The notes: a model not told the origin generated them from the sequence alone. 56,712 bases of DNA from an uncultured Rhodanobacteraceae bacterium (GCA_937928755.1 CALEZI010000104.1:1-56712), one strand, 5' to 3'. Positions 26,405 to 35,776 are shown, numbered from the stretch's first letter. Made by a program: numbers and translations.

Positions 26405-27412
26405 ATGACCCACCGCATCGCCATGACGGCGGGAGAACCCGCCGGGATTGGTCCGGAACTGTTGGTACGCGTGGCGCAACACGCGTGGCCGTTTCGCGCC
26501 ATCGCCATCGCCGATCGCCGCTGCCTGCACGGAGCGGCCGCACGCTTGGGGATGCCGTTGACGCTGGTGGAAGACGCGCCCAACAACCGGCAGGCGTTAC
26601 CCAGCGGCCATTTGGCGCTGGTGCCGGCTCCGCTGGCGCGAGCGGCGACGCCGGGTCGTCTGGACGCGGCGAATGCTTCGGCGACCTTGGCCATGTTGCG
26701 CTGCGCAGCGGAGGGCGCCCTGCACGGCCAGTTCGACGCGATCGTCACTGCCCCGGTGCAAAAGAGTGCGCTGGATGCAGCGGATGCGCCGTTTTCCGGG
26801 CACACCGAGTACTTTCAGGCGCTGGCAGCCACCGAGCACGTCGTCATGATGCTGGTGGCGCCGGCCGCAGACCGCCGCCCGCCATTGCGCGTGGCGCTGA
26901 CGACCACGCACCTGCCCTTGCGCGCGGTGGCTGACGCCATCGAGCCGCTGGCGCTGGAACGCTGCCTGCGCGTGCTTTGGCGCGGACTGCAGCGCGACTA
27001 TGGCATCGCTGCGCCACGCATCTCCGTGCTTGGACTCAATCCGCACGCCGGCGAGGACGGCCATCTGGGCGATGAAGAGCGCCGCATCATCGAGCCAACC
27101 CTGGCGCGCCTGCGCAGCGAGGCCATGCACCTGGACGGTCCGTTGCCGGCGGACACGGCGTTCACGCCCCGGCGCCTTGCGCACACCGACGCCTACCTGG
27201 CGATGTACCACGACCAGGGTCTGCCCGTTCTCAAGTTCGCGGGTTTCGGTCGTGCGGTGAACGTGACCCTCGGATTGCCATTCGTGCGCACTTCCGTCGA
27301 CCACGGCACCGCTCTCGACATCGCCGGCCAGGGCCAGGCCGACCCGGGATCTCTCGAGGCAGCGTTGGCCGAAGCCGAACGCATGCTCGACGCCCGCGCC
27401 GGAGCGCGCTGA
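26405..27412 (+). CDS. pdxA: 4-hydroxythreonine-4-phosphate dehydrogenase
   Basis: A 335-aa NAD-dependent enzyme of pyridoxal-5'-phosphate synthesis. It starts TMTAGEPAGIGPELLVR-like (MTHRIAMTAGEPAGIGPEL) and carries the three metal-binding His regions: SGHTEYF, LNPHAGEDGHLG and MYHDQGLPVLKF. The closing segment GLPFVRTSVDHGTALDIAG is typical. A strong GGAGG Shine-Dalgarno sits 10 nt before the ATG at 26405. Third gene of the lptD-surA-pdxA-rsmA operon, 25 bp after surA. Confidence 0.94.
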   Translation: MTHRIAMTAGEPAGIGPELLVRVAQHAWPFRAIAIADRRCLHGAAARLGMPLTLVEDAPNNRQALPSGHLALVPAPLARAATPGRLDAANASATLAMLRCAAEGALHGQFDAIVTAPVQKSALDAADAPFSGHTEYFQALAATEHVVMMLVAPAADRRPPLRVALTTTHLPLRAVADAIEPLALERCLRVLWRGLQRDYGIAAPRISVLGLNPHAGEDGHLGDEERRIIEPTLARLRSEAMHLDGPLPADTAFTPRRLAHTDAYLAMYHDQGLPVLKFAGFGRAVNVTLGLPFVRTSVDHGTALDIAGQGQADPGSLEAALAEAERMLDARAGAR

Positions 27413-27413
27413 A

Positions 27414-28175
27414 ATGTTCGCGCGCAAGCGCTTCGGCCAGAACTTCCTGCGCGACCCCAATGTCATCGACAAGATCGTGCGGGCGATCGATCCGAAGCCG
27501 GAACAGCATGTGATCGAGATCGGCCCCGGCCGTGGTGCCATGACCTGGCCATTGCTCGATGCCCTGCGGACGCTGACCGCCATCGAGATCGATCGCGACC
27601 TGATTCCGCTGTTGCTTGCCGAAAGTCCGGCGCACGGCGCGCTGACCATCGTCGAGGCCGATGTGCTGACCGTGGATTTCACGACATTGGCGGCAGGACG
27701 GATGCTGCGAGTGGTCGGCAACCTGCCGTACAACATCTCGACACCGGTGCTGTTCCACCTGCTCGATCACGCCGCGGTGATTCAGGACATGCATTTCATG
27801 CTGCAGCGCGAAGTTGTCGAGCGCATGGCGGCTCCGCATGGCGACAAGATCTACGGGCGCCTGAGTGTCGCGCTGCAGGCTCGCTGCTCGGTCGAAAAAC
27901 TGTTCCGCGTGATGCCGGGCAGTTTCTGGCCAGTACCCAAGGTCGAATCCGCGATCGTGCGTCTGACGCCACTGCACGATCCCGAACGCGAGCGATTGGC
28001 CGCGCCACTGGAACAGGTGCTGCGCGCCGCATTCGCGCAAAGGCGCAAGACGCTGTCGAACTCGCTGGCGGGAGTGCTCGACCCGGTCACCATCGCCAGT
28101 TGCGGCATTCGCCCCGATGCCCGCGCGGAACAAGTTTCGGTCGACGGATTTCTCAAGCTCGCCAACGCGCTCTAG
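27414..28175 (+). CDS. rsmA: 16S rRNA dimethyladenosine transferase RsmA/KsgA
   Basis: A 253-aa SAM-dependent enzyme that dimethylates two adjacent adenosines (A1518/A1519) of 16S rRNA. The start KRFGQNFLRDP, motif I EIGPGRGAMTWPL, motif II IEIDRDL and motif IV NLPYNIS are all intact, and the C-terminal RRKTLSNSL segment is present. The ATG begins two bases after the pdxA stop. apaG and apaH, which commonly follow, are absent; the next 380 bp hold no gene. Confidence 0.95.
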   Translation: MFARKRFGQNFLRDPNVIDKIVRAIDPKPEQHVIEIGPGRGAMTWPLLDALRTLTAIEIDRDLIPLLLAESPAHGALTIVEADVLTVDFTTLAAGRMLRVVGNLPYNISTPVLFHLLDHAAVIQDMHFMLQREVVERMAAPHGDKIYGRLSVALQARCSVEKLFRVMPGSFWPVPKVESAIVRLTPLHDPERERLAAPLEQVLRAAFAQRRKTLSNSLAGVLDPVTIASCGIRPDARAEQVSVDGFLKLANAL

Positions 28176-28467
28176 CCGGCTGTTCGCACAGGTCGCCGAG
28201 CGCAAGGCGCGACGACGAGCAATGCTCACTCCATTGCGATCGTTTCGCGCCGGCGCGAGGAATGCGGGTTAGCCCGGCACGCCGGCGGAACGAGCCCAGG
28301 AGCAGCGGCCCGCCGCTGAATCCCTGCACGACAAGAGCCCAGCCCGAGCAGCTTGCGTAGCCCACCGGACGCGCAGCGCGCGTTGCGGGCGCTCAGCCCC
28401 GAGACCATTTCGCATGCGACCCTTCTGGTCGCAAACGAGCATCCCCATCGCAATGCCGTGCCCAGCC
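28176..28467. other. gene-free stretch after rsmA
   Basis: This GC-rich stretch between rsmA and the terminator of the convergent secreted-protein gene shows no convincing coding frame, RNA gene or large repeat. apaG/apaH remnants were looked for and not recognised. Confidence 0.5.
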
Positions 28468-28497
28468 AAAAAAAAAGGGGCGGCCAATGGCCGCCCC
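28468..28497 (-). terminator. Rho-independent terminator of the IPTL-type protein gene
   Basis: On the minus strand the stem GGGGCGGCC-ATT-GGCCGCCCC (9 bp, 3-nt loop) is followed by nine T residues. It lies 59 bp after the stop of the 1180-aa gene. This is one of only two textbook terminators in the window. Confidence 0.92.
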
Positions 28498-28556
28498 TCG
28501 GTTTACTTCAGTGTTCCGGCGGGGTCCGCGCCCTCAGGCGCGGACCCCACCTTGCA

Positions 28557-31500
28557 TCACGCCTGACGACGCACTGCCACGAAGCCGAGCAGACCGATCA
28601 TCAGACCCATCAACAGCAGGCCCAGTCCGTTCAGCGTCGGGATCTCCTCGATCAGGTAGCCCACCTGCACGACGACACTGCCCGCGTTGTTGGCAGGCGT
28701 CGGATCGGTGGTGCCGGACGTGGTGCTGGCATTGACCGCGGTCGGACCTTCAACGTTGCTGAAGGCGACCACGACCAGCGTGCGGGTCACGCCCGGAGCG
28801 GTGGCACCCGCCCAGGTGCAGACGATCGAGCCAGTGCTACCCACCTGCGGTGTGGTGCAGGTGGCGCCGGTCGCCACGAAACTGCTGAAGCGGAAGTCCG
28901 GCGTCAGTGCAATCGTGATCGACACGCCCTGCGCATCCGACGGACCCTGATTCAGACTGGTCGCGGTGAACGTCACCGGCACATTGATCGGCGTCTGGTT
29001 CACCGACGCGGTCAATCCAATCACGAGATCGGCACTGGTGATCACCGCAGTGGTTGCCGTCGCCACATTGTTGGCCAGGTTCGGATCGGCGGTCGGCGAG
29101 GTCGCCGTGGCGGTCGCAGTGATGGTGCTGCCCGCTGCGGCGTTGGCCGGCACCGACACGATGATGACCGCCGAGTTGCTGGCGCCCGCTGCCGTGCTGC
29201 CGGCCCACGTGCAAGTTACCGGACTGGTGTTGGTGCAAGTACCGGCACCGCTCGGCGTGGCCGAAACCAGCGTCGTCCCGGCCGGAACCGGCACAGAGAA
29301 GCTGACATCGGTCGCAGCCGTCGGACCCGTGTTGGCCACCGTCGCCGTGTAGGTCAGGTTGGTTCCGGCGGTCACCGGATCCGGCGCATCGGTCAGCGTC
29401 ATCACCAGATCAGCCTGCTCGATCACGGTGAACGCAACCGGCACGACCACCAGACCGGTACCGTTGCCGGGGCCTGCGTCGGGGTCGTTGCTGGTGGCAC
29501 ACAGGCGTGCGTTGTAGGTGCCCACGGCCAGACCCGTTGCATTGAAGGTCACGGTGACCGGCGTGTTGCTGCCACCCACGGTGGTTCCCGCGGTCGGCAA
29601 AACGCTCAGCCACGGCACATCGGACGGGACAGCGCAATCGGACAGGCCGTCGATAACGAACGGGAAGTCCTGTTGCGCGGTGACGCCGGTGTCAATCGCC
29701 GGGCTCCAGGTCATCGCGGTCGGATCGAACTGAACTGCGTTTGCGCCGGGTTTGCTGGTTTGACCGGCGATCGTCACCTGCGGCGCCCACGGACCCGAGG
29801 CCAGCGAGCCACCGGTTTGCCAGTCGAACCAGTAGGTACCGGCCGGCAGGAACGTATTGATCGCCACGACGTTGGCCATGATCGGCCGGTCAGGATTGGT
29901 CAGCGAGGTATCCAGCGCGCGATAGATGTTGGTGAAGGTCGATGACACCAAACGGTTGGTGCTGGTATCGCCGAACACCACGTTGCTGCCGGGCGCGCCC
30001 GGCGGGCCGTCCCAGATGCGCACATTGACCGCCGTCGTGGTCGGCGTCGTGGTCGAGAAGCTCTGGTAGCTGAAGAAGGTGACCGTGTTGATCAACCAGC
30101 CCGACCCGCCGACGACAAAGTCATCAGCAATGCGGAAGCCCGTCGACAGGGCATGGCCGAAGCCGAAGGTGCCTGCGCCCAGGGCGGTCTGCAAGGAACT
30201 TGCGTCAGCACCACCCGCACCTGCCCCGGGGTTGGTGACCAACGGACCGTTGTCGTAAAGCACCGCAGCAGGCGCACGCCAGATCGGGCCACTGGCTGGC
30301 ACGGCAGCGCTCGGCTCACCCGGCTTGTTCACGGCTTCGGAGACGTCGTCGCGGGCATCGCTCGCACCGCCGCGACCACCCGGGGTCGACTGCGGTTGGC
30401 CGACCGGCTCTTCGGCAATGGCCCAGTTCAGGTCACCCTGTCCGGTATTGGCGATGGTCAGAGCCTGCGTGGTCGTTTGGTTCACCGGCGCCGTGGCCGA
30501 CAGAGCGGCCGGGCTGACGTCGATGTTCGGGATCAACACAGTGACGGTCGTGCTGTCGGTGGCCGAGGCGGACTGCGGCGGCGTGAACAGAATCGCCTGA
30601 CCGTTGGCGATCGTGGCCGTGTTGAACGACACCTGCTGGGCAACAGTGCTGCTGAAATTCAGTCCGACCGTGGCGGAAGCGCCATTGTTGAAGGTGACAT
30701 CGCCAAAATCGACATCCAGGTACTGGAAGCGGATCTGGTTGCTGCCTTCGCTGATGATGACCTGGAAGGTGGCCGAACTGACGCCTGGACCCGGGAAGTG
30801 CGGTCGATTGAACCATTCGACGATCAACTGACGATTCGGCGCTGCGCCCTGCACCTGCCAGTACACGTTGCCGGTTTCGTCGTCGAAATCGTCCCAGTAC
30901 GGGTAGATCGCCAGCGGGTTCGTGGCTGTCGGCAATGCGGCATTGGTGAATCCGATGTCGCCGGTGGTCGCATTGAACAGAATGCCGCCGTTGTTGCCAA
31001 CGCGCAGGTTGGTCGAGGTGACGCCCGAGTAGGTAATCGGGAACGGCGACACGATGTTGGCTTCACCGTCGTCGGTGAGATTGAGCGCCGTGCCGCTGGC
31101 GTTGATCGGGATGTAGTTGAACGCCGCAGCCGTATTGACGGAGTAGCCGGTGCCGGTACTCGCTGTCCACGTGCCGGTATTGGTCACCGTGGCGGCGGGT
31201 GTGGCCGGAACGATGACTTCCGGCGACGAGGCTCCCGGTGCCAGCGCAAACGGGAGATCGTTGAGGATCACTCCGGCCTCGGTATCCGTCAGGTCATGGA
31301 AGCCCAGCGCCACACCGCCGGTGTTGGTGGCCTGGTAGCAGTAATAAACCTCGGTGCCTGCGGTCACGGTGACGGCGTCGGTTGCGGCGCACACGCCCGG
31401 CGTGGTGCCAACCGTCGCGGTCAACGAGATCGACGCCGTAGCCGCCGTGGCAGCGACCACGACGTTGTCGACCTGCGCGTACCAGTTCCAGTCGCCGGTG

Positions 31501-32099
31501 TTGGGATCGAAATAACGGAAACGGAAGCGCACGTCGGCCTGTCCGGCGTAGGCGGAAATGTCGAGATTGACGTTCTCGCCCGGCGCGACACGGAAACCGC
31601 CGTGGTCCTCGTTCCAGCTCAGCAGGTTGGTCCAGGCACCGCCGCCGTTGGTGGACACGTCGACGGTGAAGAAGTCGAGGTTGGCGAAATTCTGATAGTT
31701 GACGGTGAAGGTCAACGCCGCGGGTGCCGCAAATCCAGCCAGGTTGATCGACGGCGTGCGCAGTTCTGCATCCATCTCGGCCGCACCGAATACGTCGCTG
31801 CTGATGCAAGCCACGTCACCGCTGCCGTTGGTGAAGTTCCCCGACTCGCCGCAAGCTGCGAGGTTGCCCCAGGTCGGGCCACCAGCCTCGTTGTTGACGA
31901 CCGTCCACCCAGCCGGCGGGAAGGCGCCGTCGAAGTTCTGCGTCAAAACCGTGGTCAGCCCGCCGGTTGGCACCGTGGGCACCTGGAAATCGCGGGTGAA
32001 GTTCCGCGGACGTTGCAACTCGTCCGCCTTGCTAGCGAACGTCGCAGTACTCGCCAGCGCGAGGGCGCAGGCCAGCAGCGTGGAAACAGTCTGTTTCAT
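28557..32099 (-). CDS. secreted multidomain protein with IPTL-type C-terminal sorting signal
   Basis: 1180 aa. A signal peptide (MKQTVSTLLACALALASTATFA) is followed by a cleaved-adhesin/MAM-like jellyroll (about 45-215, starting TQNFDGAFPPAGWTVVN and ending WYAQVDNVVV). The middle holds further beta-sandwich modules with Ig-like spacer segments, and the C-terminal third has two DUF11-type repeats (QADLVMTLTDAPDPV..., SADLVIGLTASVNQ...). The end, IPTLNGLGLLLMGLM then GLLGFVAVRRQA, is a motif/TM/basic-cluster tail of the IPTL-CTERM type, read by an exosortase-like enzyme that must lie elsewhere. The ATG at 32099 is chosen for the signal peptide. Likely cell-surface or matrix protein. Transcribed alone, with its own terminator. 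Confidence 0.85.
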   Translation of the reverse strand: MKQTVSTLLACALALASTATFASKADELQRPRNFTRDFQVPTVPTGGLTTVLTQNFDGAFPPAGWTVVNNEAGGPTWGNLAACGESGNFTNGSGDVACISSDVFGAAEMDAELRTPSINLAGFAAPAALTFTVNYQNFANLDFFTVDVSTNGGGAWTNLLSWNEDHGGFRVAPGENVNLDISAYAGQADVRFRFRYFDPNTGDWNWYAQVDNVVVAATAATASISLTATVGTTPGVCAATDAVTVTAGTEVYYCYQATNTGGVALGFHDLTDTEAGVILNDLPFALAPGASSPEVIVPATPAATVTNTGTWTASTGTGYSVNTAAAFNYIPINASGTALNLTDDGEANIVSPFPITYSGVTSTNLRVGNNGGILFNATTGDIGFTNAALPTATNPLAIYPYWDDFDDETGNVYWQVQGAAPNRQLIVEWFNRPHFPGPGVSSATFQVIISEGSNQIRFQYLDVDFGDVTFNNGASATVGLNFSSTVAQQVSFNTATIANGQAILFTPPQSASATDSTTVTVLIPNIDVSPAALSATAPVNQTTTQALTIANTGQGDLNWAIAEEPVGQPQSTPGGRGGASDARDDVSEAVNKPGEPSAAVPASGPIWRAPAAVLYDNGPLVTNPGAGAGGADASSLQTALGAGTFGFGHALSTGFRIADDFVVGGSGWLINTVTFFSYQSFSTTTPTTTAVNVRIWDGPPGAPGSNVVFGDTSTNRLVSSTFTNIYRALDTSLTNPDRPIMANVVAINTFLPAGTYWFDWQTGGSLASGPWAPQVTIAGQTSKPGANAVQFDPTAMTWSPAIDTGVTAQQDFPFVIDGLSDCAVPSDVPWLSVLPTAGTTVGGSNTPVTVTFNATGLAVGTYNARLCATSNDPDAGPGNGTGLVVVPVAFTVIEQADLVMTLTDAPDPVTAGTNLTYTATVANTGPTAATDVSFSVPVPAGTTLVSATPSGAGTCTNTSPVTCTWAGSTAAGASNSAVIIVSVPANAAAGSTITATATATSPTADPNLANNVATATTAVITSADLVIGLTASVNQTPINVPVTFTATSLNQGPSDAQGVSITIALTPDFRFSSFVATGATCTTPQVGSTGSIVCTWAGATAPGVTRTLVVVAFSNVEGPTAVNASTTSGTTDPTPANNAGSVVVQVGYLIEEIPTLNGLGLLLMGLMIGLLGFVAVRRQA

Positions 32100-32309
32100 C
32101 GGATTCCCCGTATGAGTGGACACATGACGACGCGCGGATGATAGAAGATCAACCCCGGCTGAACAAGAACGTTACGAATCTTGTTGAACAACAGCCGTTC
32201 GCTGCCTGGAGCACGGCTGTCGACGTTCTCCGGCGGCAGTCGCCGCGCTATAAGGTCCACGCCCGACTTGCCCGAATCACTGTTTCCGAACCTGTGTATG
32301 CCGGATGTG

Positions 32310-35024
32310 ATGACCACTTCGCCCGACCACACGCCGTTGATGCGCCAGTACCTGGCGCTGAAGGCCGAGCAGCCGGATCTGCTGCTGCTGTTTCGCATGG
32401 GCGATTTTTATGAAGTGTTCTACGACGACGCGCGGCGCGCAGCCAGCCTGCTCGACATCACGCTGACCCAACGTGGGCAGTCGGCCGGCGCGCCGATTCC
32501 GATGGCCGGCGTGCCGGTGCATGCGCTGGATGCTTACCTGGCCAAGCTCGTCCGCCTCGGCGAAGCGGTGGCGATCGCCGAGCAGATCGGCGATCCGCGC
32601 GAGGCCAAGGGTCTGGTCGAACGCCGCATCACGCGCATCGTCACGCCGGGCACCGTGGTCGACGACGCACTGCTGGATCAGCGGCGGGACAATTTGTTGT
32701 TGGCGGTTTCACGAGGCCACGAGGGCACGAGGGCACGAGGGCATGGATCTGGAGGGCACGAGGGCACGAGGGCACGAGGGCATGAGATAAGCGAAGAGCG
32801 TCAGCCCTCGTCAGCACCTGCTTCTACGGGCCCTCATGCCCTCATGCCCTCGTGCCCTCGCCTCGGCCTCGCCTGGCTCGACCTCGGTTCCGGCCGCATC
32901 CGTGTCAGCGAGATCGATGCCGAAGCTTTGCCGGCGGAGATCGCTCGCCTGACGCCCGCCGAGACCCTGATCCCGGAAGATCTGCTGAGTCTGGACGGCA
33001 TGGAAGCGGGCCTCGTGCGTCGCCTCGCGCCCTGGCATTTCGACAGCGATGCCGGTCGCCGCGCGCTGACCCAGCAGTTTGCCGTGCGCGATCTGTCGGG
33101 TTTCGGTTGCGACCATCTCGACGCCGCCCTTGGCGCCGCTGGCGCGCTGCTGCATTACGTGCGCGAGACACAGAAGGCCGCGCTGCCGCGACTGGCTGGA
33201 CTCAGCGTCGAACAGGGCGAGGACTCGTTGCATCTGGATGCCGCCACGCGGCGGCACCTGGAGATCGAAGAGCACGCGTCCGGCCGCCGCGAGCACACCT
33301 TGATCGGCATCCTCGATCGCTGCCTGACGCCGATGGGCGCGCGCCTGCTGCGCCGCTGGCTGGCACGTCCGCTGCGCGACCACGCGGCGCTGCGAGTGCG
33401 CCAGGACGCGATCGAATCGGTGCGCAACCTGGCACTGATCGAGCCCATGCGAACCCGACTCGAACCGCTCGGCGATGTGGAACGCATGCTGGGGCGACTG
33501 GCGCTCGGCTCGGCGCGACCTCGCGATCTGTCCGGGCTGCGCGATGCGCTGGGCATCTGTCCGGCGGTGGCGGCAATTGCCGAACAAGGCACACCGAGCG
33601 CATTGATCGAATGGGCGCGCGCGCTGCGAGGCCTGGATCAGGTGCAGGCCCTGTTGCAACGTGCGCTGGTCGCCGAACCGCCGATCTTCATGCGCGATGG
33701 CGGCGTCATCGCGCCCGGGTTCGATGCCGAACTCGACGAATTGCGCTTGTTGTCAGCCGGCGCCGACGAGTTCCTGGTCGACCTCGAACGCCGCGAGCGC
33801 GAGGCCACCGGCATCGCCAATCTGCGCGTCGCCTACAACAAGGTGCACGGTTATTACCTGGAGGTGACGCGCTCGCATCTGGAGCGGGTGCCGGCGCGCT
33901 GGTCGCGGCGGCAGACCCTGAAGGGCGCCGAGCGCTACATCACCGAGGAACTCAAGCTCTACGAAGACAAGGTGCTCGGCAGCCGCGAGCGCGCGCTGAT
34001 GCGCGAGCGTGGGCTCTACGAGGAACTGATCGCCGAATTGCAGAAACATCTGGACACCCTGCGTGCGGCTTCCGATGCCCTCGCCCACCTCGACGTTGTC
34101 GCAGCCCTGGCCGATGGCGCCGAACGCTGGAACTGGGCACGACCGACACTGACCGACGAGCGCGTGCTGAAAATCGAAGCCGGGCGCCATCCGGTGGTGG
34201 AAATCGTGCGTCGCGAACCGTTCGAGCCGAATGATCTCGATCTGCATGGCGACCGCCGCATGCTGGTGATCACCGGCCCGAACATGGGCGGCAAGAGCAC
34301 CTACATGCGGCAGAACGCGCTGATCGTGCTGCTGGCGCATATCGGCAGCGCGGTGCCGGCCGCCAGTGCCACGATCGGCCCGATCGACCGCATTTTCACC
34401 CGCATCGGCGCCGGCGACGATCTGGCCCGCGGCCAATCGACGTTCATGGTTGAGATGGCCGAGACCGCGCGCATCCTGCACAACGCCACTGATCGCAGTC
34501 TGGTGCTGATGGACGAAATCGGCCGCGGCACCAGCACCTACGACGGGCTTGCCATCGCTCGCGCCTGCGCCATCGAACTGGCCGAGCGCAATCGTTCGTA
34601 CACGTTGTTCGCCACCCATTACTTCGAGCTGACCGAACTCGCCGACGAGTGCGAGGGCGTCGCCAACGTGCATCTGGATGCAGTCGAGCACGCGCATGCG
34701 CTGGTGTTCCTGCACGCGGTCAAACCGGGGCCCGCCAATCGCAGCTTCGGGTTGCAGGTGGCCGCGTTGGCGGGATTGCCGGGGCGCGTACTGAAGCGGG
34801 CGGAAGCGGTGCTCAAGGGGCTGGAAAGCGGGGCACGCGAGCACCACGCGATCCGCGAGCCGGGACCCGGGACGCGTCAGGGTGACATGCTGGCAAGACC
34901 GGCACAGTTCGATCTCTTCGCACCGCCATCACCGGCACTCGATGCTCTGCGCGAAGTCGATCCGGATACGTTGACGCCGCGCCAGGCGCTGGACCTGCTG
35001 TATCGCTTGAAGGCGCTGGCGTGA
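32310..35024 (+). CDS. mutS: DNA mismatch repair protein MutS with repeat-derived insertion
   Basis: About 904 aa from the ATG at 32310 (an in-frame ATG at 32298 is also possible). MutS recognises mismatches and recruits MutL. The mismatch-binding Phe-x-Glu is present (RMGDFYEVFYDD), as are the lever/clamp region, Walker A GPNMGGKSTYMRQ and Walker B region LMDEIGRGTSTYDG. At about residues 134-184, between the mismatch-binding and connector domains, about 50 residues of Gly/His/Arg repeats (HEGTRARG, twice) are inserted where E. coli runs straight through. They are encoded by an inverted-repeat element at 32711-32861. The frame is intact on both sides, so the protein is probably functional. 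Confidence 0.95.
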   Translation: MTTSPDHTPLMRQYLALKAEQPDLLLLFRMGDFYEVFYDDARRAASLLDITLTQRGQSAGAPIPMAGVPVHALDAYLAKLVRLGEAVAIAEQIGDPREAKGLVERRITRIVTPGTVVDDALLDQRRDNLLLAVSRGHEGTRARGHGSGGHEGTRARGHEISEERQPSSAPASTGPHALMPSCPRLGLAWLDLGSGRIRVSEIDAEALPAEIARLTPAETLIPEDLLSLDGMEAGLVRRLAPWHFDSDAGRRALTQQFAVRDLSGFGCDHLDAALGAAGALLHYVRETQKAALPRLAGLSVEQGEDSLHLDAATRRHLEIEEHASGRREHTLIGILDRCLTPMGARLLRRWLARPLRDHAALRVRQDAIESVRNLALIEPMRTRLEPLGDVERMLGRLALGSARPRDLSGLRDALGICPAVAAIAEQGTPSALIEWARALRGLDQVQALLQRALVAEPPIFMRDGGVIAPGFDAELDELRLLSAGADEFLVDLERREREATGIANLRVAYNKVHGYYLEVTRSHLERVPARWSRRQTLKGAERYITEELKLYEDKVLGSRERALMRERGLYEELIAELQKHLDTLRAASDALAHLDVVAALADGAERWNWARPTLTDERVLKIEAGRHPVVEIVRREPFEPNDLDLHGDRRMLVITGPNMGGKSTYMRQNALIVLLAHIGSAVPAASATIGPIDRIFTRIGAGDDLARGQSTFMVEMAETARILHNATDRSLVLMDEIGRGTSTYDGLAIARACAIELAERNRSYTLFATHYFELTELADECEGVANVHLDAVEHAHALVFLHAVKPGPANRSFGLQVAALAGLPGRVLKRAEAVLKGLESGAREHHAIREPGPGTRQGDMLARPAQFDLFAPPSPALDALREVDPDTLTPRQALDLLYRLKALA
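32711..32861. repeat. palindromic element of 8-bp tandem repeats inside mutS
   Basis: The left half has two tandem runs of GAGGGCAC (about three and four copies, 32711-32741 and 32752-32784). The right half (32829-32860) is the inverted version, CCCTCATG/CCCTCGTG. The whole is a roughly 150-bp imperfect inverted repeat inserted in frame in mutS. The 8-bp unit is not a multiple of three, so gain or loss of one copy would shift the frame. Confidence 0.85.
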
Positions 35025-35044
35025 CCCGGCGACGGCCCCGGTAG

Positions 35045-35196
35045 GTCCAGACTTGTCTGGACGCCCTTCGGTTGGGCTCCTGGTAGGTCCAGACTTGTCT
35101 GGACGCTCCTCGGTTGGGCTCCTGGTGGGTCCAGAACTGTCTGGGCGCTCCTGCCTTGTCGCACCAGAGCCTGTAGGCGTCCAGACAAGTGTGGAC
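35045..35196. repeat. cluster of four 18-bp palindromes after mutS
   Basis: Copies at 35045-35062, 35087-35104 and 35129-35146 (degenerate, GTCCAGAACTGTCTGGGC) are in one orientation with 42-bp spacing. The fourth, at 35179-35196 (one mismatch), is reversed. The spacers of the first three are near-identical (CTTCGGTTGGGCTCCTGG type). They fill the mutS-cytochrome gap. Confidence 0.9.
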
Positions 35197-35293
35197 CCAC
35201 AAGAGCAGCGGCGCGTGCCTTGCTGCTGACGCTTCGTGACGCCACACTCAACCGCCATCGGCTAGCCTCGCAGTTTTGCTCGGGGATTTGACG

Positions 35294-35704
35294 ATGCCAA
35301 TGTCAGGAGGACGCGCACTCGCGCTGCTCGCGGTGGGACTGTTCATCGGCGCCATGTGCGTATTCGTGGTGATGAGTACGCTGGAGCAACGCCATGCAGT
35401 GCCGCGCGGCGCCATGGCGTTGATGCAGTACCACATGGGACAGGCGCGCCAGACTGCGCGCTCGACCACCTGCGACGCGCCCACCGCCCAGCGCCATCTG
35501 CAGCGCATGCGCGCGCTGGCGGAGGATTCGACGCCGATCTTCGCTGCAATCGGCTATGTCGACGCCACCTACGAACGCCGGCGCGACGGCTTCATCGGCG
35601 AAGTCGACAAGGCATTGGTCGCTGGCGCGGATTGCGCGGTGATCGGCACCGCGTTGAAACATGTCGCCGACGCTTGCGAAGCGTGCCACCACGAGACCCG
35701 CTGA
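35294..35704 (+). CDS. membrane-anchored cytochrome c'-like protein
   Basis: A 136-aa protein with an uncleaved-looking N-terminal helix (ALALLAVGLFIGAMCVFVVM, about 8-27) and a helical domain ending in the haem motif C128-E-A-C131-H132. The position of CxxCH only a few residues from the C-terminus (ACEACHHETR) is that of cytochrome c' / c556, four-helix-bundle class II cytochromes of the periplasm that bind NO/CO or carry electrons. The ATG at 35294 is preferred over an upstream TTG at 35276. It stands alone, 72 bp before the FHA-GGDEF gene. Confidence 0.7.
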   Translation: MPMSGGRALALLAVGLFIGAMCVFVVMSTLEQRHAVPRGAMALMQYHMGQARQTARSTTCDAPTAQRHLQRMRALAEDSTPIFAAIGYVDATYERRRDGFIGEVDKALVAGADCAVIGTALKHVADACEACHHETR

Positions 35705-35776
35705 CCCCAGGCGCAGTCCCTACCGTGGGCGAAGTGTCGGTTAGACTGATCACCCCGGCCACCTGCGCATGACCTG

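Noticed and set aside
30153..32141. 662-codon open frame antisense to the IPTL-type protein
   Set aside because: Arg/Gly/His-rich composition typical of antisense GC-rich frames, no domain, while the other strand has a signal peptide, domains and a terminator.
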